64,000 bases of DNA, from assembly GCF_000762845.2 (NCBI RefSeq), contig NZ_JRMQ02000006.1, positions 1-64,000 of the forward strand, given 5' to 3'. Shown one piece after another: positions 47,430 to 55,720 of the stretch (positions are counted from its first letter, which is position 1; each line of letters opens with the position of its first letter). This DNA comes from Helicobacter japonicus. Lineage in GTDB: Bacteria > Campylobacterota > Campylobacteria > Campylobacterales > Helicobacteraceae. The notes under the pieces are model-generated. The model was not told the DNA's origin. It made no database searches and saw nothing but the letters and a program-made list of their open reading frames with translations. Position numbers and translations under genes: made by a program.

Positions 47430-47639
47430 TCAAACCGCTTTATTTTCTGGCTTCTTTAAGTCTTGCAGCATAGATTCACGCAAATACTGAAAATCATCGT
47501 TTTTTTCTATGCTTAATTTTGCTTTTACCTTTTTCGCTTTTTTGCTTACTTTTTTAATCTTAAGTTCTGGTCTAAACGCTTTTAGGCACTTAATCACTCG
47601 TAAAGTTGCAGAATCTACATTTTTAAGTGTCAAAGTCAT
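47430..47639 (-). CDS. Small protein, third gene of toxin-antitoxin cassette
   Basis: 69 residues. It starts TLTLKNVDSATLRVIKCLKAF, followed by a Lys-rich stretch (KIKKVSKKAKKVKAKL) and an acidic tail. The N-terminal strand-helix pattern resembles short antitoxin or DNA-binding proteins next to RelE-like toxins, but I cannot name the family. A strong GGAG precedes the ATG, which overlaps the toxin stop by 4 bases. The tail does not match the C-half that follows after 15 bases. Confidence 0.6.
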   Translation of the reverse strand: MTLTLKNVDSATLRVIKCLKAFRPELKIKKVSKKAKKVKAKLSIEKNDDFQYLRESMLQDLKKPENKAV

Positions 47640-47986
47640 TTTATCTCCTTTTTAGGTGTTTTATGTGATTTTAGAAAATCATTTGCTAGATTTTCGTATT
47701 TTTGCATTTTTGTGCTTTTGTAAGCGTTTTGCCTACTTGTAACACTTAAAATCACTATAATACCATTTTCATATTCATAATAAGTAATGAAAATTGCCCG
47801 AATATCCAAACTTAAGCGATATTTATAAACATCAGAATTTTGGAGTTTTTCTACATTCTTTGTTTGGATAATGCTTTCATAGTTTTGCGCAAAATAGGCA
47901 AGTTTTTCAATGATTTGTTCTTGTGTTTTTCTATCAAAATCTTTTTGGATTTCTTTAAAAGCGGGGGCTTGAATCTCTAGCTGCAT
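47636..47986 (-). CDS. RelE/ParE-superfamily toxin
   Basis: 116 residues. The core YKYRLSLDIRAIFITYYEYE followed by IIVILSVTSRQNAYK matches the RelE/ParE strand pattern (Y-[KR]-[YL]-R ... RAIF ... VI...R...Y). The N-terminal helices are FKEIQKDFDRKTQEQIIEKL. The terminal residues are Lys-rich and extend beyond the usual fold. Whether it is an mRNA interferase or a gyrase poison is not clear from sequence. The start ATG lies in the antitoxin end (10-base overlap ATGCAGCTAG). Confidence 0.7.
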   Translation of the reverse strand: MQLEIQAPAFKEIQKDFDRKTQEQIIEKLAYFAQNYESIIQTKNVEKLQNSDVYKYRLSLDIRAIFITYYEYENGIIVILSVTSRQNAYKSTKMQKYENLANDFLKSHKTPKKEIK

Positions 47987-48192
47987 TCTATGCCTAAAAT
48001 TTCTTTTTTAAGCTCATCAAGCGTATAGCCTTTGGGTTTGCCCTTTGCTTTCCATTCTTGCAATCTTTCTTTTGCGATTTGCAAATCTACAAAGTCACTA
48101 TAAAGTGCATCTACTTGCTTGACTAATTCTTGTTGTTCTTGATTCAAAGAGCGCATAAAGCTTTCCCTGTCTAGGGAGATTTGCCTTTTCAT
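47977..48192 (-). CDS. Antitoxin partner of the RelE/ParE-like toxin
   Basis: 71 residues, predicted helical (FMRSLNQEQQELVKQVDALY), ending GYTLDELKKEILGIECS, a C-terminal segment of the kind that wraps around RelE-family toxins. AAGGA lies seven bases before the ATG, inside the end of the restriction/methyltransferase N-half, and the ATGA overlaps that stop codon. No separate promoter is evident, so it may depend on the upstream transcript. Confidence 0.6.
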   Translation of the reverse strand: MKRQISLDRESFMRSLNQEQQELVKQVDALYSDFVDLQIAKERLQEWKAKGKPKGYTLDELKKEILGIECS

Positions 48193-48196
48193 TTGT
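48186..48196. repeat. 11-bp direct repeat, right border of toxin-antitoxin cassette
   Basis: TTTTCATTTGT, identical to 47408-47418. It covers the antitoxin start codon and the stop codon of the N-half gene. Confidence 0.75.
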
Positions 48197-49883
48197 GATT
48201 CCTTTTTCTTTGTGTTTTTGTATTATAGCCTATTTCTTTGTTGTTTTCGTCCAAATCCCATACCAAAAAGCCGATGGGAAATTGCCCCTTGACATTATCA
48301 AAAGTATCGGCGGGGCATAGAAAACCTGCAAGAAATTCTGCCTTGAAAGTCTCACGAAACTTCATAAAATTGCTAGAATTAAGATATTTGAGTGTGGAGA
48401 AACTCGCAAGCTTGCAATGTGGAATCTCTAGGAAAATGCGCATAAAAAACTGCGCGAAAAGTTCGTTACTTGCCTTGCCCAAAGTTTGTTGATATTTTTT
48501 ATAGGTGGCATTGCCCAAGCTTACACCACTTTTATGTTCGCCTGTCCTGCTTTGTGTCCTTGAATTTCCCGCTTCCGCATAGGGAGGATTGATAAAAATG
48601 ATGAGCTTTTTGCGCTTTGCTTCATCTTGTAAAATATTTTGTAGCTTTTTGGGGAGTTTAGTTTTACAATTTTTGCAAGCAGAATCTAACTTGTCTTTAT
48701 GCTCCTCACAGGGCTCATCAAAGAATTTATCGTTTAAAAAGTCAAATTGAAAAATATGATTTTGCAAAAGAGATAAGTGTTTGTTCTCTGCTAATTCTTG
48801 CATAATCTTCACATCTGCCTTATCTAGTGTGGAGGCATAGAGGTTTTGCGATTCTGTGAGATTTGCTAGGAGATTCCCTGTCCCTGCTGCACAATCCCAT
48901 ACATAATATTCACTCTGCCAATCCTCGCCTAAGGCTTTTTCTAGGTAACTTTGTGCCTTTTGCACCCAAATTTGCGGGGTGAAAAACGCTCCCTTGCGCT
49001 CTCGTATGTCGCTAGGCACAAGCAAATCGCGCCTATCTATAATGTAATCCCAATATTCTTGTCTTGGCGGACGCTCATAGAGATTCCAAAACTCTGTGTG
49101 GGCTTTTTGGTCGTCTTTGAAATGTGCTTCATCTTTTTGTTCCGAGCCCATAAGGGTGGTCTTTTTATTAAACTCATACTTGTGTTTTTTAAGCACAACA
49201 AAAAGCTTATCTAATAGGCTTTGATTCTCACTGCTTAGCAAATCGGCTAGATAAAAATCCGCGTCCAAAATCCCCGCGCTTTTTGCAGTGTCCCAATTAA
49301 TGCTAATAGAATCTTTTACCTTTAGCAGCCATTTTTGGTAGATAAGATTAAAGTTGTTTTTGGTGATTTGGATTTTATGGATATTTTCGTTGTTAAGTGT
49401 GAAATTTTCTTTGATAAATTTTTGCAATTCTTTAGAATCTGTTTTGAAGCTAAATTGCAATTTTTGGGATTCTAAAAGTTCTTTGTTCGTTGCGTAGAGT
49501 TGCTTAAATTCTTTTGTGTTGTAATCACTTGGTCGGACATTCCAATTAAAGTCATTTTGATTAAAAATGTCCATTACCGCATAGTAGGGGATAAAGGCGA
49601 TTTTCTCACTATCAAATGCACCCAAAAATAGCGGTGGAAGCTCGTTTTCATAAATGCGATTTTTACCTATGGTTAAAATAAGCTGCACAAAGGATTCTAT
49701 CAAATCTGCCTTGTCCTTTTTCGCCTCTGCCCAAAGGAAGTGAATAGGTTGAAAAAGAGTATCACTTTTGTAGCACACCCAAAAATCTATGTTGCATTCA
49801 TCTTCTTTTATGCTATTAAATGTTTTGTCATCAAAAAAATCTTTTCTTACTTGATTTATGATAGTTTTTTCCCCCATTTTCAC
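48189..49883 (-). CDS. N-terminal half of split type IIG-like DNA methyltransferase/endonuclease
   Basis: 564 residues. An N-terminal PD-(E/x)K-like nuclease segment is suggested by FLWAEAKKDKADL (around residues 49-61). The SAM-binding motif I is VWDCAAGTGNLL (about residue 345) and the catalytic motif IV is INPPYAE (about residue 445), typical of N6-adenine methyltransferases. It ends soon after QFPIGFLVWDL with an unrelated short basic tail (TKTQRKRNHK). The remaining C-terminal part is encoded separately at 46467-47414. GTG 49883 overlaps the bpt stop (GTGA); ATG 49877 is an alternative start. Confidence 0.82.
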   Translation of the reverse strand: MKMGEKTIINQVRKDFFDDKTFNSIKEDECNIDFWVCYKSDTLFQPIHFLWAEAKKDKADLIESFVQLILTIGKNRIYENELPPLFLGAFDSEKIAFIPYYAVMDIFNQNDFNWNVRPSDYNTKEFKQLYATNKELLESQKLQFSFKTDSKELQKFIKENFTLNNENIHKIQITKNNFNLIYQKWLLKVKDSISINWDTAKSAGILDADFYLADLLSSENQSLLDKLFVVLKKHKYEFNKKTTLMGSEQKDEAHFKDDQKAHTEFWNLYERPPRQEYWDYIIDRRDLLVPSDIRERKGAFFTPQIWVQKAQSYLEKALGEDWQSEYYVWDCAAGTGNLLANLTESQNLYASTLDKADVKIMQELAENKHLSLLQNHIFQFDFLNDKFFDEPCEEHKDKLDSACKNCKTKLPKKLQNILQDEAKRKKLIIFINPPYAEAGNSRTQSRTGEHKSGVSLGNATYKKYQQTLGKASNELFAQFFMRIFLEIPHCKLASFSTLKYLNSSNFMKFRETFKAEFLAGFLCPADTFDNVKGQFPIGFLVWDLDENNKEIGYNTKTQRKRNHK

Positions 49884-50632
49884 TTGCCACCTCTAATTTG
49901 ATTAGTTTTACCCTCATACATCTCCCAAATAGGTGTTTCAAAGACATCGGGGATATTTTTTAGCACTTCAAATGGAGTAAATCGCTCTTTGTAGCCCATA
50001 CAATAATGGTCTTTTATCCAATAGCCCGGATAAAAATATTTAAGCCCATTTTCTTTACCAATTTGAATTTGTTTTAAGATATTGAGCGTGCCTAAACTAT
50101 GATGTGCAAATGCGTGGTCATAGTAAAAATATACTGCTGTAATACTATCAAAAAGTGCATCTACAAGCCCCACACCTACAAGTTGAGAATCTATAAAGTA
50201 AAGAATTTCATAGCCAAAGTCTTGGTGTCCATCAACAAACATATCCATATAAGATTCTGGCGTTATTGGAGCATATTCCCAACCTTTTTTATCACGCATT
50301 ACACGATGATAGCGATTATAAAGTTCTATATGTGCTTGAGAAATAGTGGGCTTTTGTATGTAAATATCAATATTTTCAGCCTTTTTTAGCACTCTTTTAT
50401 GATTTCTGCTAAAAGTAAAATTATCTATCAAAGTGCGTATTGAAATACAATCGGTGCAACCTTCGCACATCGGCGTGAAAAAATAATTACCAAAGCGTCT
50501 CCAACCGCGTTCAAGTAATCCATAATAAAAGCTTGGTGTTACATTTTGAATATGAAAATACCTAAAAGTGCTTTGCTTAGAATCTATATAGCTACACACT
50601 TTTTTTTCAGAGTAAAATTCAACTAATCTCAT
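49880..50632 (-). CDS. bpt: Leucyl/arginyl-type aminoacyl-tRNA protein transferase
   Basis: 250 residues. The N-terminal Cys cluster CEGCTDCISIR, the central FSRNHKRVLKK, and FYPGYWIKDHYCMGYKERFTP are the signatures of the ATE/Bpt family. Bpt adds Leu to N-terminal Asp/Glu, turning proteins into ClpS-ClpAP substrates (N-degron pathway). It overlaps mltC by 4 bases (ATGA) and the restriction/methyltransferase gene by 4. Confidence 0.9.
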   Translation of the reverse strand: MRLVEFYSEKKVCSYIDSKQSTFRYFHIQNVTPSFYYGLLERGWRRFGNYFFTPMCEGCTDCISIRTLIDNFTFSRNHKRVLKKAENIDIYIQKPTISQAHIELYNRYHRVMRDKKGWEYAPITPESYMDMFVDGHQDFGYEILYFIDSQLVGVGLVDALFDSITAVYFYYDHAFAHHSLGTLNILKQIQIGKENGLKYFYPGYWIKDHYCMGYKERFTPFEVLKNIPDVFETPIWEMYEGKTNQIRGGK

Positions 50633-51873
50633 TTGATATGTTCGTAATTTTTCTTAAATGTAGTTACTTTGAGTAAGTAGCGTTTGCCCTCATCAGATGG
50701 GAGTTTTGAACGCAGTGTATCATACACTTTAGCAGATGAAAGTGCATTTATGCGATTAAAAGCTTGATTTTTGTCATTATGAAATGTCCTTAACACACTT
50801 CCAGCTCCTGCATTATATGCTGTAATCACACAATATTCTTGACTTTGCTTGTCCTTGATATTTGGCAAATAGCGATTAAAAAGTATGCTTAGATATGCTA
50901 CGCCATATTCAATATTTGTTTCAGGGTTAAAGAGCATTTGCTTTGTAGGCATACCTTTTTTACCATTGATAAGCTCATACGCATCAGCTCCCGCAGTGCT
51001 TGGGACAACTTGCATTAGCCCATAAGCAGGAGCTGCACTTACAGCGTAGGGGTTGAAGTTAGATTCTGTTTGGATAATGCCTAACACAAGGGCAGGAGAA
51101 ATGTTGTATTTACGAGCATATTTACGCACAATATCTTCGTATCTATGTTCGCTTTTACTTTGATAATCTCCCACCATTTGTAAATCCACATAACTTACTT
51201 TTTTTCCTTTGCTATCTTTGCGCGTTTTGAGTGCGTTTTCAACAAGATATTTTGCATAATGTTCTGCACGCCATTGTGTTAAGATGTCTTTTCCTTCATT
51301 ATCTTTTATCAATCCTGCAAGGAATGGTTTTCCATCAAAAGTAAAATCATCATCGGAATATAAATCTATTTTGCTTGGGTCTTGAGGAAGTAGCAAAGTA
51401 TGTGCAATGGCTTTTTCTAAAGATTTTATAGGGTTTTGTGTATCAATGGTTTCGATGCGTATAGCCCCTGTGCTGAAGTTTATACTTGCTTTAGATTTAT
51501 AGTTATTAGAATACTTTACATAGGTTTGTGCGCTTGGTAAGCTTATATCTTCATTGCTCCATTGTTTAGCGACATTGCCACTAAGAGCGTTAGCAACTTT
51601 AGTATATTGTCGTTTAATTTCTTTTATATTCCTCAATAATGTTTTTTGTTCTGCGGAGATTCTAAGTTGGTTACCTGCAACTTGATTTATAGCATAATAT
51701 GGATCATCAGTGATGCTAATATGAGCATTATTTGCTCCAGCACAACCATAAAAAACTCCTATGGTAAATATTATCAATACATAAAAAATGAGTGCTTTGT
51801 AGCGGCATAAAATAAGAAAAATTGATAGGAGAATAATACTTTGTTTCAAATGTAAAGAACTTATTGTTTTCAA
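50629..51873 (-). CDS. mltC: MltC-like membrane-bound lytic transglycosylase
   Basis: 414 residues. A hydrophobic start and lipobox-like FYGCAGA (Cys near residue 44) suggest a lipoprotein. The middle is an MltC N-terminal (DUF3393) domain. The SLT catalytic domain has the Glu in GIIQTESNFNPYAVS, then APAYGLMQVVPSTAG, and ITAYNAGAGSV. It cleaves peptidoglycan to 1,6-anhydro products. The start is TTG 51873 behind AAGG; a later start would shorten the long N-terminal segment. Confidence 0.9.
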   Translation of the reverse strand: MKTISSLHLKQSIILLSIFLILCRYKALIFYVLIIFTIGVFYGCAGANNAHISITDDPYYAINQVAGNQLRISAEQKTLLRNIKEIKRQYTKVANALSGNVAKQWSNEDISLPSAQTYVKYSNNYKSKASINFSTGAIRIETIDTQNPIKSLEKAIAHTLLLPQDPSKIDLYSDDDFTFDGKPFLAGLIKDNEGKDILTQWRAEHYAKYLVENALKTRKDSKGKKVSYVDLQMVGDYQSKSEHRYEDIVRKYARKYNISPALVLGIIQTESNFNPYAVSAAPAYGLMQVVPSTAGADAYELINGKKGMPTKQMLFNPETNIEYGVAYLSILFNRYLPNIKDKQSQEYCVITAYNAGAGSVLRTFHNDKNQAFNRINALSSAKVYDTLRSKLPSDEGKRYLLKVTTFKKNYEHIK

Positions 51874-52039
51874 ACGATACCTTGAATTGTTTTGATTTTA
51901 AAATGAGGCATTGTATCGTAAAAAGTTAAGATTCACGATAACGCTATAATAATGTGCTATACTTTGTTAATATATAAGCATTATCGCATTAATTTTGAGA
52001 TGGTTAATAATTTTGATTTAAGTAAAGTAAAGGAGTGCT

Positions 52040-53017
52040 ATGGATATAGTATTTGGTCCTGTATATTCGCGGCGATTTGGACGCTCACTTGGTGTCGATT
52101 TATCTCCTTTTGTTAAACAATGCAATTTTGATTGTGTGTATTGTGAGCTAAAAGGTGCAAAAAGTGTAGATTCTATGCGACAGATTGTGCCACTCACGCA
52201 AGTTATAGAATCTGTAAAAAATGCACTCAAAACCTCTGAATGTGATGTGCTAACCCTTACCGCAAATGGCGAACCAACACTTTATCCATATCTTAAAGAG
52301 CTTATTAGCAATCTTAAGCAGATTGTGCCAGATTCTGTAAAATTGCTTTTACTGACTAATGGTTCATTGTTGTGGAAAGAGGAAGTGCGTGAATGTCTTA
52401 AGGGACTTGATATTGTTAAATTTTCTTGTGATAGTTTGGAAGAAAAAGCATTTAAACATATTGATAGACCGCACATAAGTCTTTCTTTAGGGCAAATTAA
52501 AGAAGGTATCGTGCAATTTTGTAAGGAATTTAAGGGCGAGATTGTTGCCGAAGTATTATTTGTCAAAGGCATAAATGATAATCTCACTCAAGCTAAGGAG
52601 ATTGCAGCGTTTTTAGCAAGTTTGCCACTTCATCGCGTAGATATAGGAAGCATTGATCGCCCACCAGCTTATAAGGTTGAGGCGGTGAGTGAGGAGAAAC
52701 TTGCAGAATTAGCACAATGTTTTTATGTCTATAAACATTTGCAAGTCAATCTCCCTAAACGCACCCACATAGATAATGCACAGAAACTATCACTTTCTTA
52801 TACAGATTCGCATTCTCAAATAACATTAGAATCAAATACAAAATCTTACACACAACCCCAGCTAATAGGCTTACTTAAACGGCGTCCTTTAAGCGTAATA
52901 GATACAAAAAAAATGTTTGATACACAAACATTAGCACTCTTAGATGAACTATGCCAAAAAGGTGAGATAAAGCAATGTAGTATAGGAATAGATACATTTT
53001 ATCAAATTGAAGAGTAG
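52040..53017 (+). CDS. Radical SAM protein (COG0731-like)
   Basis: 325 residues. The radical SAM cluster motif is CNFDCVYC (C-x3-C-x2-C), preceded by GPVYSRRFGRSLGVDLSP. LTLTANGEPTLYPYL is the GGE-like motif. This set resembles the COG0731 group that includes tRNA wybutosine synthase-like proteins of bacteria with unknown substrate. A C-terminal winged-helix-like segment (LLKRRPLSVIDTKKM) is extra. AAAGGAG precedes the ATG. Confidence 0.88.
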   Translation: MDIVFGPVYSRRFGRSLGVDLSPFVKQCNFDCVYCELKGAKSVDSMRQIVPLTQVIESVKNALKTSECDVLTLTANGEPTLYPYLKELISNLKQIVPDSVKLLLLTNGSLLWKEEVRECLKGLDIVKFSCDSLEEKAFKHIDRPHISLSLGQIKEGIVQFCKEFKGEIVAEVLFVKGINDNLTQAKEIAAFLASLPLHRVDIGSIDRPPAYKVEAVSEEKLAELAQCFYVYKHLQVNLPKRTHIDNAQKLSLSYTDSHSQITLESNTKSYTQPQLIGLLKRRPLSVIDTKKMFDTQTLALLDELCQKGEIKQCSIGIDTFYQIEE

Positions 53018-53043
53018 TAGATAAAAGGTTAAAAAAATATTGA

Positions 53044-53049
53044 TATAAT
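53044..53049 (+). promoter_or_regulatory. -10 element of sodB promoter
   Basis: TATAAT 107 bp before the sodB ATG, in an AT-rich stretch. It implies an about 100-base leader that contains the hairpin at 53080-53110. Confidence 0.45.
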
Positions 53050-53079
53050 GCGTTTGCTTTTTATATCAAAAAGTTATGT

Positions 53080-53110
53080 AGATTCTAAAATCATAAATTT
53101 TAGAGAATCT
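53080..53110. repeat. Hairpin with inverted AGATTCT/AGAATCT pair in the sodB leader
   Basis: AGATTCTAAAAT (53080-53091) pairs with ATTTTA (53097-53102) and GAATCT (53105-53110), with a GA bulge. It could end the upstream radical SAM transcript, or fold in the sodB 5-prime leader. Confidence 0.55.
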
Positions 53111-53156
53111 TAAAACTTACAAAGAAGCGCAAACAACAATAGATAAGGAGAATTTT

Positions 53157-53792
53157 ATGTTTGAATTACGCAAGTTGCCCTATGGCACAAATGAGTTTGG
53201 TAGTTTTATTAGTGAAGAAACTTTTTCATATCACTATGGCAAACATCATCAAACTTATGTAAATAATTTGAATAATCTCATCAAAGGAACAGAGTTTGAA
53301 AATGCAGAGCTTGGTGATATTATTCTTAAGTCAAGTGGTGGTATTTTTAATAATGCAGCCCAAGTATATAATCACGATTTTTACTGGGATTGCTTAAGTC
53401 CTAAGGAAAGTGCAGTGAGTGCAGAGTTAAGTGCTGCAATTAATGCTGAATTTGGTTCAATAGATTCTTTGAAAGAAAAATTCCTTGCCTCAAGCACAAC
53501 ACTTTTTGGTTCTGGCTGGAATTGGCTTGTATATAATATACAAAGCAAAAAGCTTGAAATTGTGCAAACAAGCAATGCGCTCACACCGGCTACAGATTCT
53601 AAAGTGCCACTTTTAGTTGTTGATGTATGGGAACACGCTTATTATATTGACCATAGAAATGCTCGTCCTGCATATTTGGAAGCATATTGGAAACATATTA
53701 ATTGGGCATTTGTTTCTAGAGCTTATGAATGGGCAATTAAAGAAGGTATGCAATCATTTAAGTTCTATATTAATGGGATTCATAAAAAATAA
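53157..53792 (+). CDS. sodB: Iron superoxide dismutase
   Basis: 211 residues. Metal ligands are in SYHYGKHHQTYVNNLN (first His), NHDFYWDCL, and DVWEHAYYIDHRNARPAYL (Asp and His). GSGWNWLVYN is in the second domain. It dismutates superoxide. Like other Helicobacter SodB it has no signal peptide. AAGGAG upstream. The C-terminal tail (MQSFKFYINGIHKK) is slightly longer than in most SODs. Confidence 0.96.
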   Translation: MFELRKLPYGTNEFGSFISEETFSYHYGKHHQTYVNNLNNLIKGTEFENAELGDIILKSSGGIFNNAAQVYNHDFYWDCLSPKESAVSAELSAAINAEFGSIDSLKEKFLASSTTLFGSGWNWLVYNIQSKKLEIVQTSNALTPATDSKVPLLVVDVWEHAYYIDHRNARPAYLEAYWKHINWAFVSRAYEWAIKEGMQSFKFYINGIHKK

Positions 53793-53803
53793 CCTTACTT
53801 CTT

Positions 53804-53840
53804 ACTCGCTATTTGAGCTACAATGAGCTTTTTAGCGAGT
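53804..53840. terminator. Hairpin after sodB
   Basis: ACTCGCTA (53804-53811) and TAGCGAGT (53833-53840) are perfect 8-bp arms with a 21-base loop, 12 bp behind the sodB stop. There is no T run after it, so it may be only an mRNA-stabilising stem. Confidence 0.4.
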
Positions 53841-53885
53841 GCTACTTCAATTAGTTATCATCTTAGCAATTTTCAAGGGTATGCT

Positions 53886-54716
53886 ATGACAGAGCAATCG
53901 ATTCTATCTTTTATTACACAGGCATTAAACGAAGATTTAGGTAGAGGTGATTTATATGCACTATTTGCACCAACCAAAAGTGTAAGGGCTTATGTTTTAG
54001 CCAAAGACGATGGTATTTTTTCAGGTGAAGTATATCTCAAGGCTTTAGTAGCTCACTTTGGATTAAAGCTTATAGAATCTTTAAAAGATTCACAACCTTT
54101 TAGCAAAGGCACACATATAGCATATATAGAAGGGGATTATTTAGCAATTTTGCAGGTTGAGCGCGTATTGCTAAATATCTTGGCTCATAGTAGTGGTATT
54201 GCTACGCTTACGCATAGTTATACAAATCTTATTAAAGATATTCCTATTAAACTCCTTGATACACGCAAGACTCGTCCATTATTGCGTGAGCTTGAAAAAT
54301 ATTCTGTCTGCAATGGTGGCGGAGCTAACCACCGATTTGGACTTGATAGTATGCTTATGCTCAAAGATACACATTTAGCGCATATAGAAGATTTACAAGC
54401 ACTTATTAGCAATGCTAGAAAAAGATTGCCATTTATGTGTCCTATTGAAGTTGAGTGCGAAAATATAGACAAAGTAAAGGAAGCTATAAGTGCAGGAGCT
54501 GATGTGATAATGTGTGATAATATGAATATAGCACAGATTCAAGAAGTAGTAGCTTATCGCAATACCTATGCGCCACATATTATGCTTGAAGCAAGTGGAA
54601 ATATCAATCTCACAAATATAAGAGAATATGCTTTAAGTGGGGTTGATGCCATCAGTGTAGGCTCGCTCATACATCAAGCACAATGGCTTGATTTAAGCCT
54701 TAAGATTGAAAACTAG
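53886..54716 (+). CDS. nadC: Nicotinate-nucleotide pyrophosphorylase (quinolinate phosphoribosyltransferase)
   Basis: 276 residues from ATG 53886, with AAGGG six bases upstream; an earlier in-frame ATG at 53823 lies inside the post-sodB hairpin and is unlikely. Motifs: LNEDLGRGDLYA, LLDTRKTRPLLRELEKYSV, CNGGGANHRFGL, and the active-site barrel end EASGNINLTNIREYALSGVDAISVG. It turns quinolinate into nicotinate mononucleotide, after NadA (60494). Confidence 0.94.
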   Translation: MTEQSILSFITQALNEDLGRGDLYALFAPTKSVRAYVLAKDDGIFSGEVYLKALVAHFGLKLIESLKDSQPFSKGTHIAYIEGDYLAILQVERVLLNILAHSSGIATLTHSYTNLIKDIPIKLLDTRKTRPLLRELEKYSVCNGGGANHRFGLDSMLMLKDTHLAHIEDLQALISNARKRLPFMCPIEVECENIDKVKEAISAGADVIMCDNMNIAQIQEVVAYRNTYAPHIMLEASGNINLTNIREYALSGVDAISVGSLIHQAQWLDLSLKIEN

Positions 54717-54725
54717 AGGCACAAA

Positions 54726-55709
54726 GTGGCAAACTTTGCAGTAGGCTTTGATAGAGAATCTTATTTTTTATCTTTATTAGAAAAAGAGGCTATTACAAAG
54801 GGGTTAGGTGATGATTGTTGCATTGTGAATCTAGGATATTTAATTCATAATTCTTCTTTTTCACAAACTTTTGCACGAGCGTATAAGCATAAAGCTCACA
54901 TTCACGCACAGGACTTAAAATCTCTTGTAATTGGAGCAGATAGTTTTTGTGAGGGGGTGCATTTTCTTAAAAGTTGGTTTTCTCCATACGAACTCGCTCA
55001 AAAAGCCTTTTTGGTGAATTATTCTGATATTATAGCAATGAATGCAAAACCTCTTTATGCTACTTTGAGTGTGGCATTGCCAAAGTCGTGGCAAAAGGTA
55101 GAGATTAGAGATTTTGTAAATGGTATAGCTCATTTTTGTCGCACACATCATATTGCACTTATTGGCGGTGACACCATAGGAGCTACATCTTTACAGATTC
55201 ATATTACATTATTTGCAAAAGCCCACAAACACACGCTTTATCGTGATAAGATTCCACCAAAAAGCCTTATTTACTATACTTGCGATACTTATCCTAAATA
55301 TACTATCACTCAAAGTTATAAATTGCTAAAAACCTTGCTCCATAGACCTAAAAATAAACATTTAAGGGCAAGAGGTAGATTCTTATTTCCTCGTCTTAGG
55401 GATAGATTCATCGCTGATTGTGCATCATTTTTAAAAGGTGGTATGGATATTTCCGATGGTATTTTAAGTGATGTTTCTAAGTTAGGTGTAATAAATAAGC
55501 TTCATTTCAAACCAAATATGCCACTTTTTGCACCACATTTAAAGCCTTTACTTTATAGTGGAGAATCTTATGAAATGCTTGTAGCTATTGCACCAAAAGA
55601 TAGATTAAGACTTAAAAGAATAGCCTTAAAGCATAGGATTAAGGTATGCAATATAGGTGAATTTACACGTAAAAAATATATGTTACCACCGATAAAATAT
55701 TGGCATTAA
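54726..55709 (+). CDS. thiL: Thiamine-monophosphate kinase
   Basis: 327 residues from GTG 54726 with AGAGG upstream. Motifs: TKGLGDDCCIVNL (ATP/metal binding), IGADSFCEGVHF, NYSDIIAMNAKP, ALIGGDTIGATS and GGMDISDGILSDVSKL. It makes thiamine diphosphate from thiamine phosphate. The gene follows nadC by 9 bases and is followed 11 bases later by rdgB. The C-terminal third is very basic, in keeping with the family. Confidence 0.9.
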   Translation: MANFAVGFDRESYFLSLLEKEAITKGLGDDCCIVNLGYLIHNSSFSQTFARAYKHKAHIHAQDLKSLVIGADSFCEGVHFLKSWFSPYELAQKAFLVNYSDIIAMNAKPLYATLSVALPKSWQKVEIRDFVNGIAHFCRTHHIALIGGDTIGATSLQIHITLFAKAHKHTLYRDKIPPKSLIYYTCDTYPKYTITQSYKLLKTLLHRPKNKHLRARGRFLFPRLRDRFIADCASFLKGGMDISDGILSDVSKLGVINKLHFKPNMPLFAPHLKPLLYSGESYEMLVAIAPKDRLRLKRIALKHRIKVCNIGEFTRKKYMLPPIKYWH

Positions 55710-55720
55710 AGGAGTATTCA

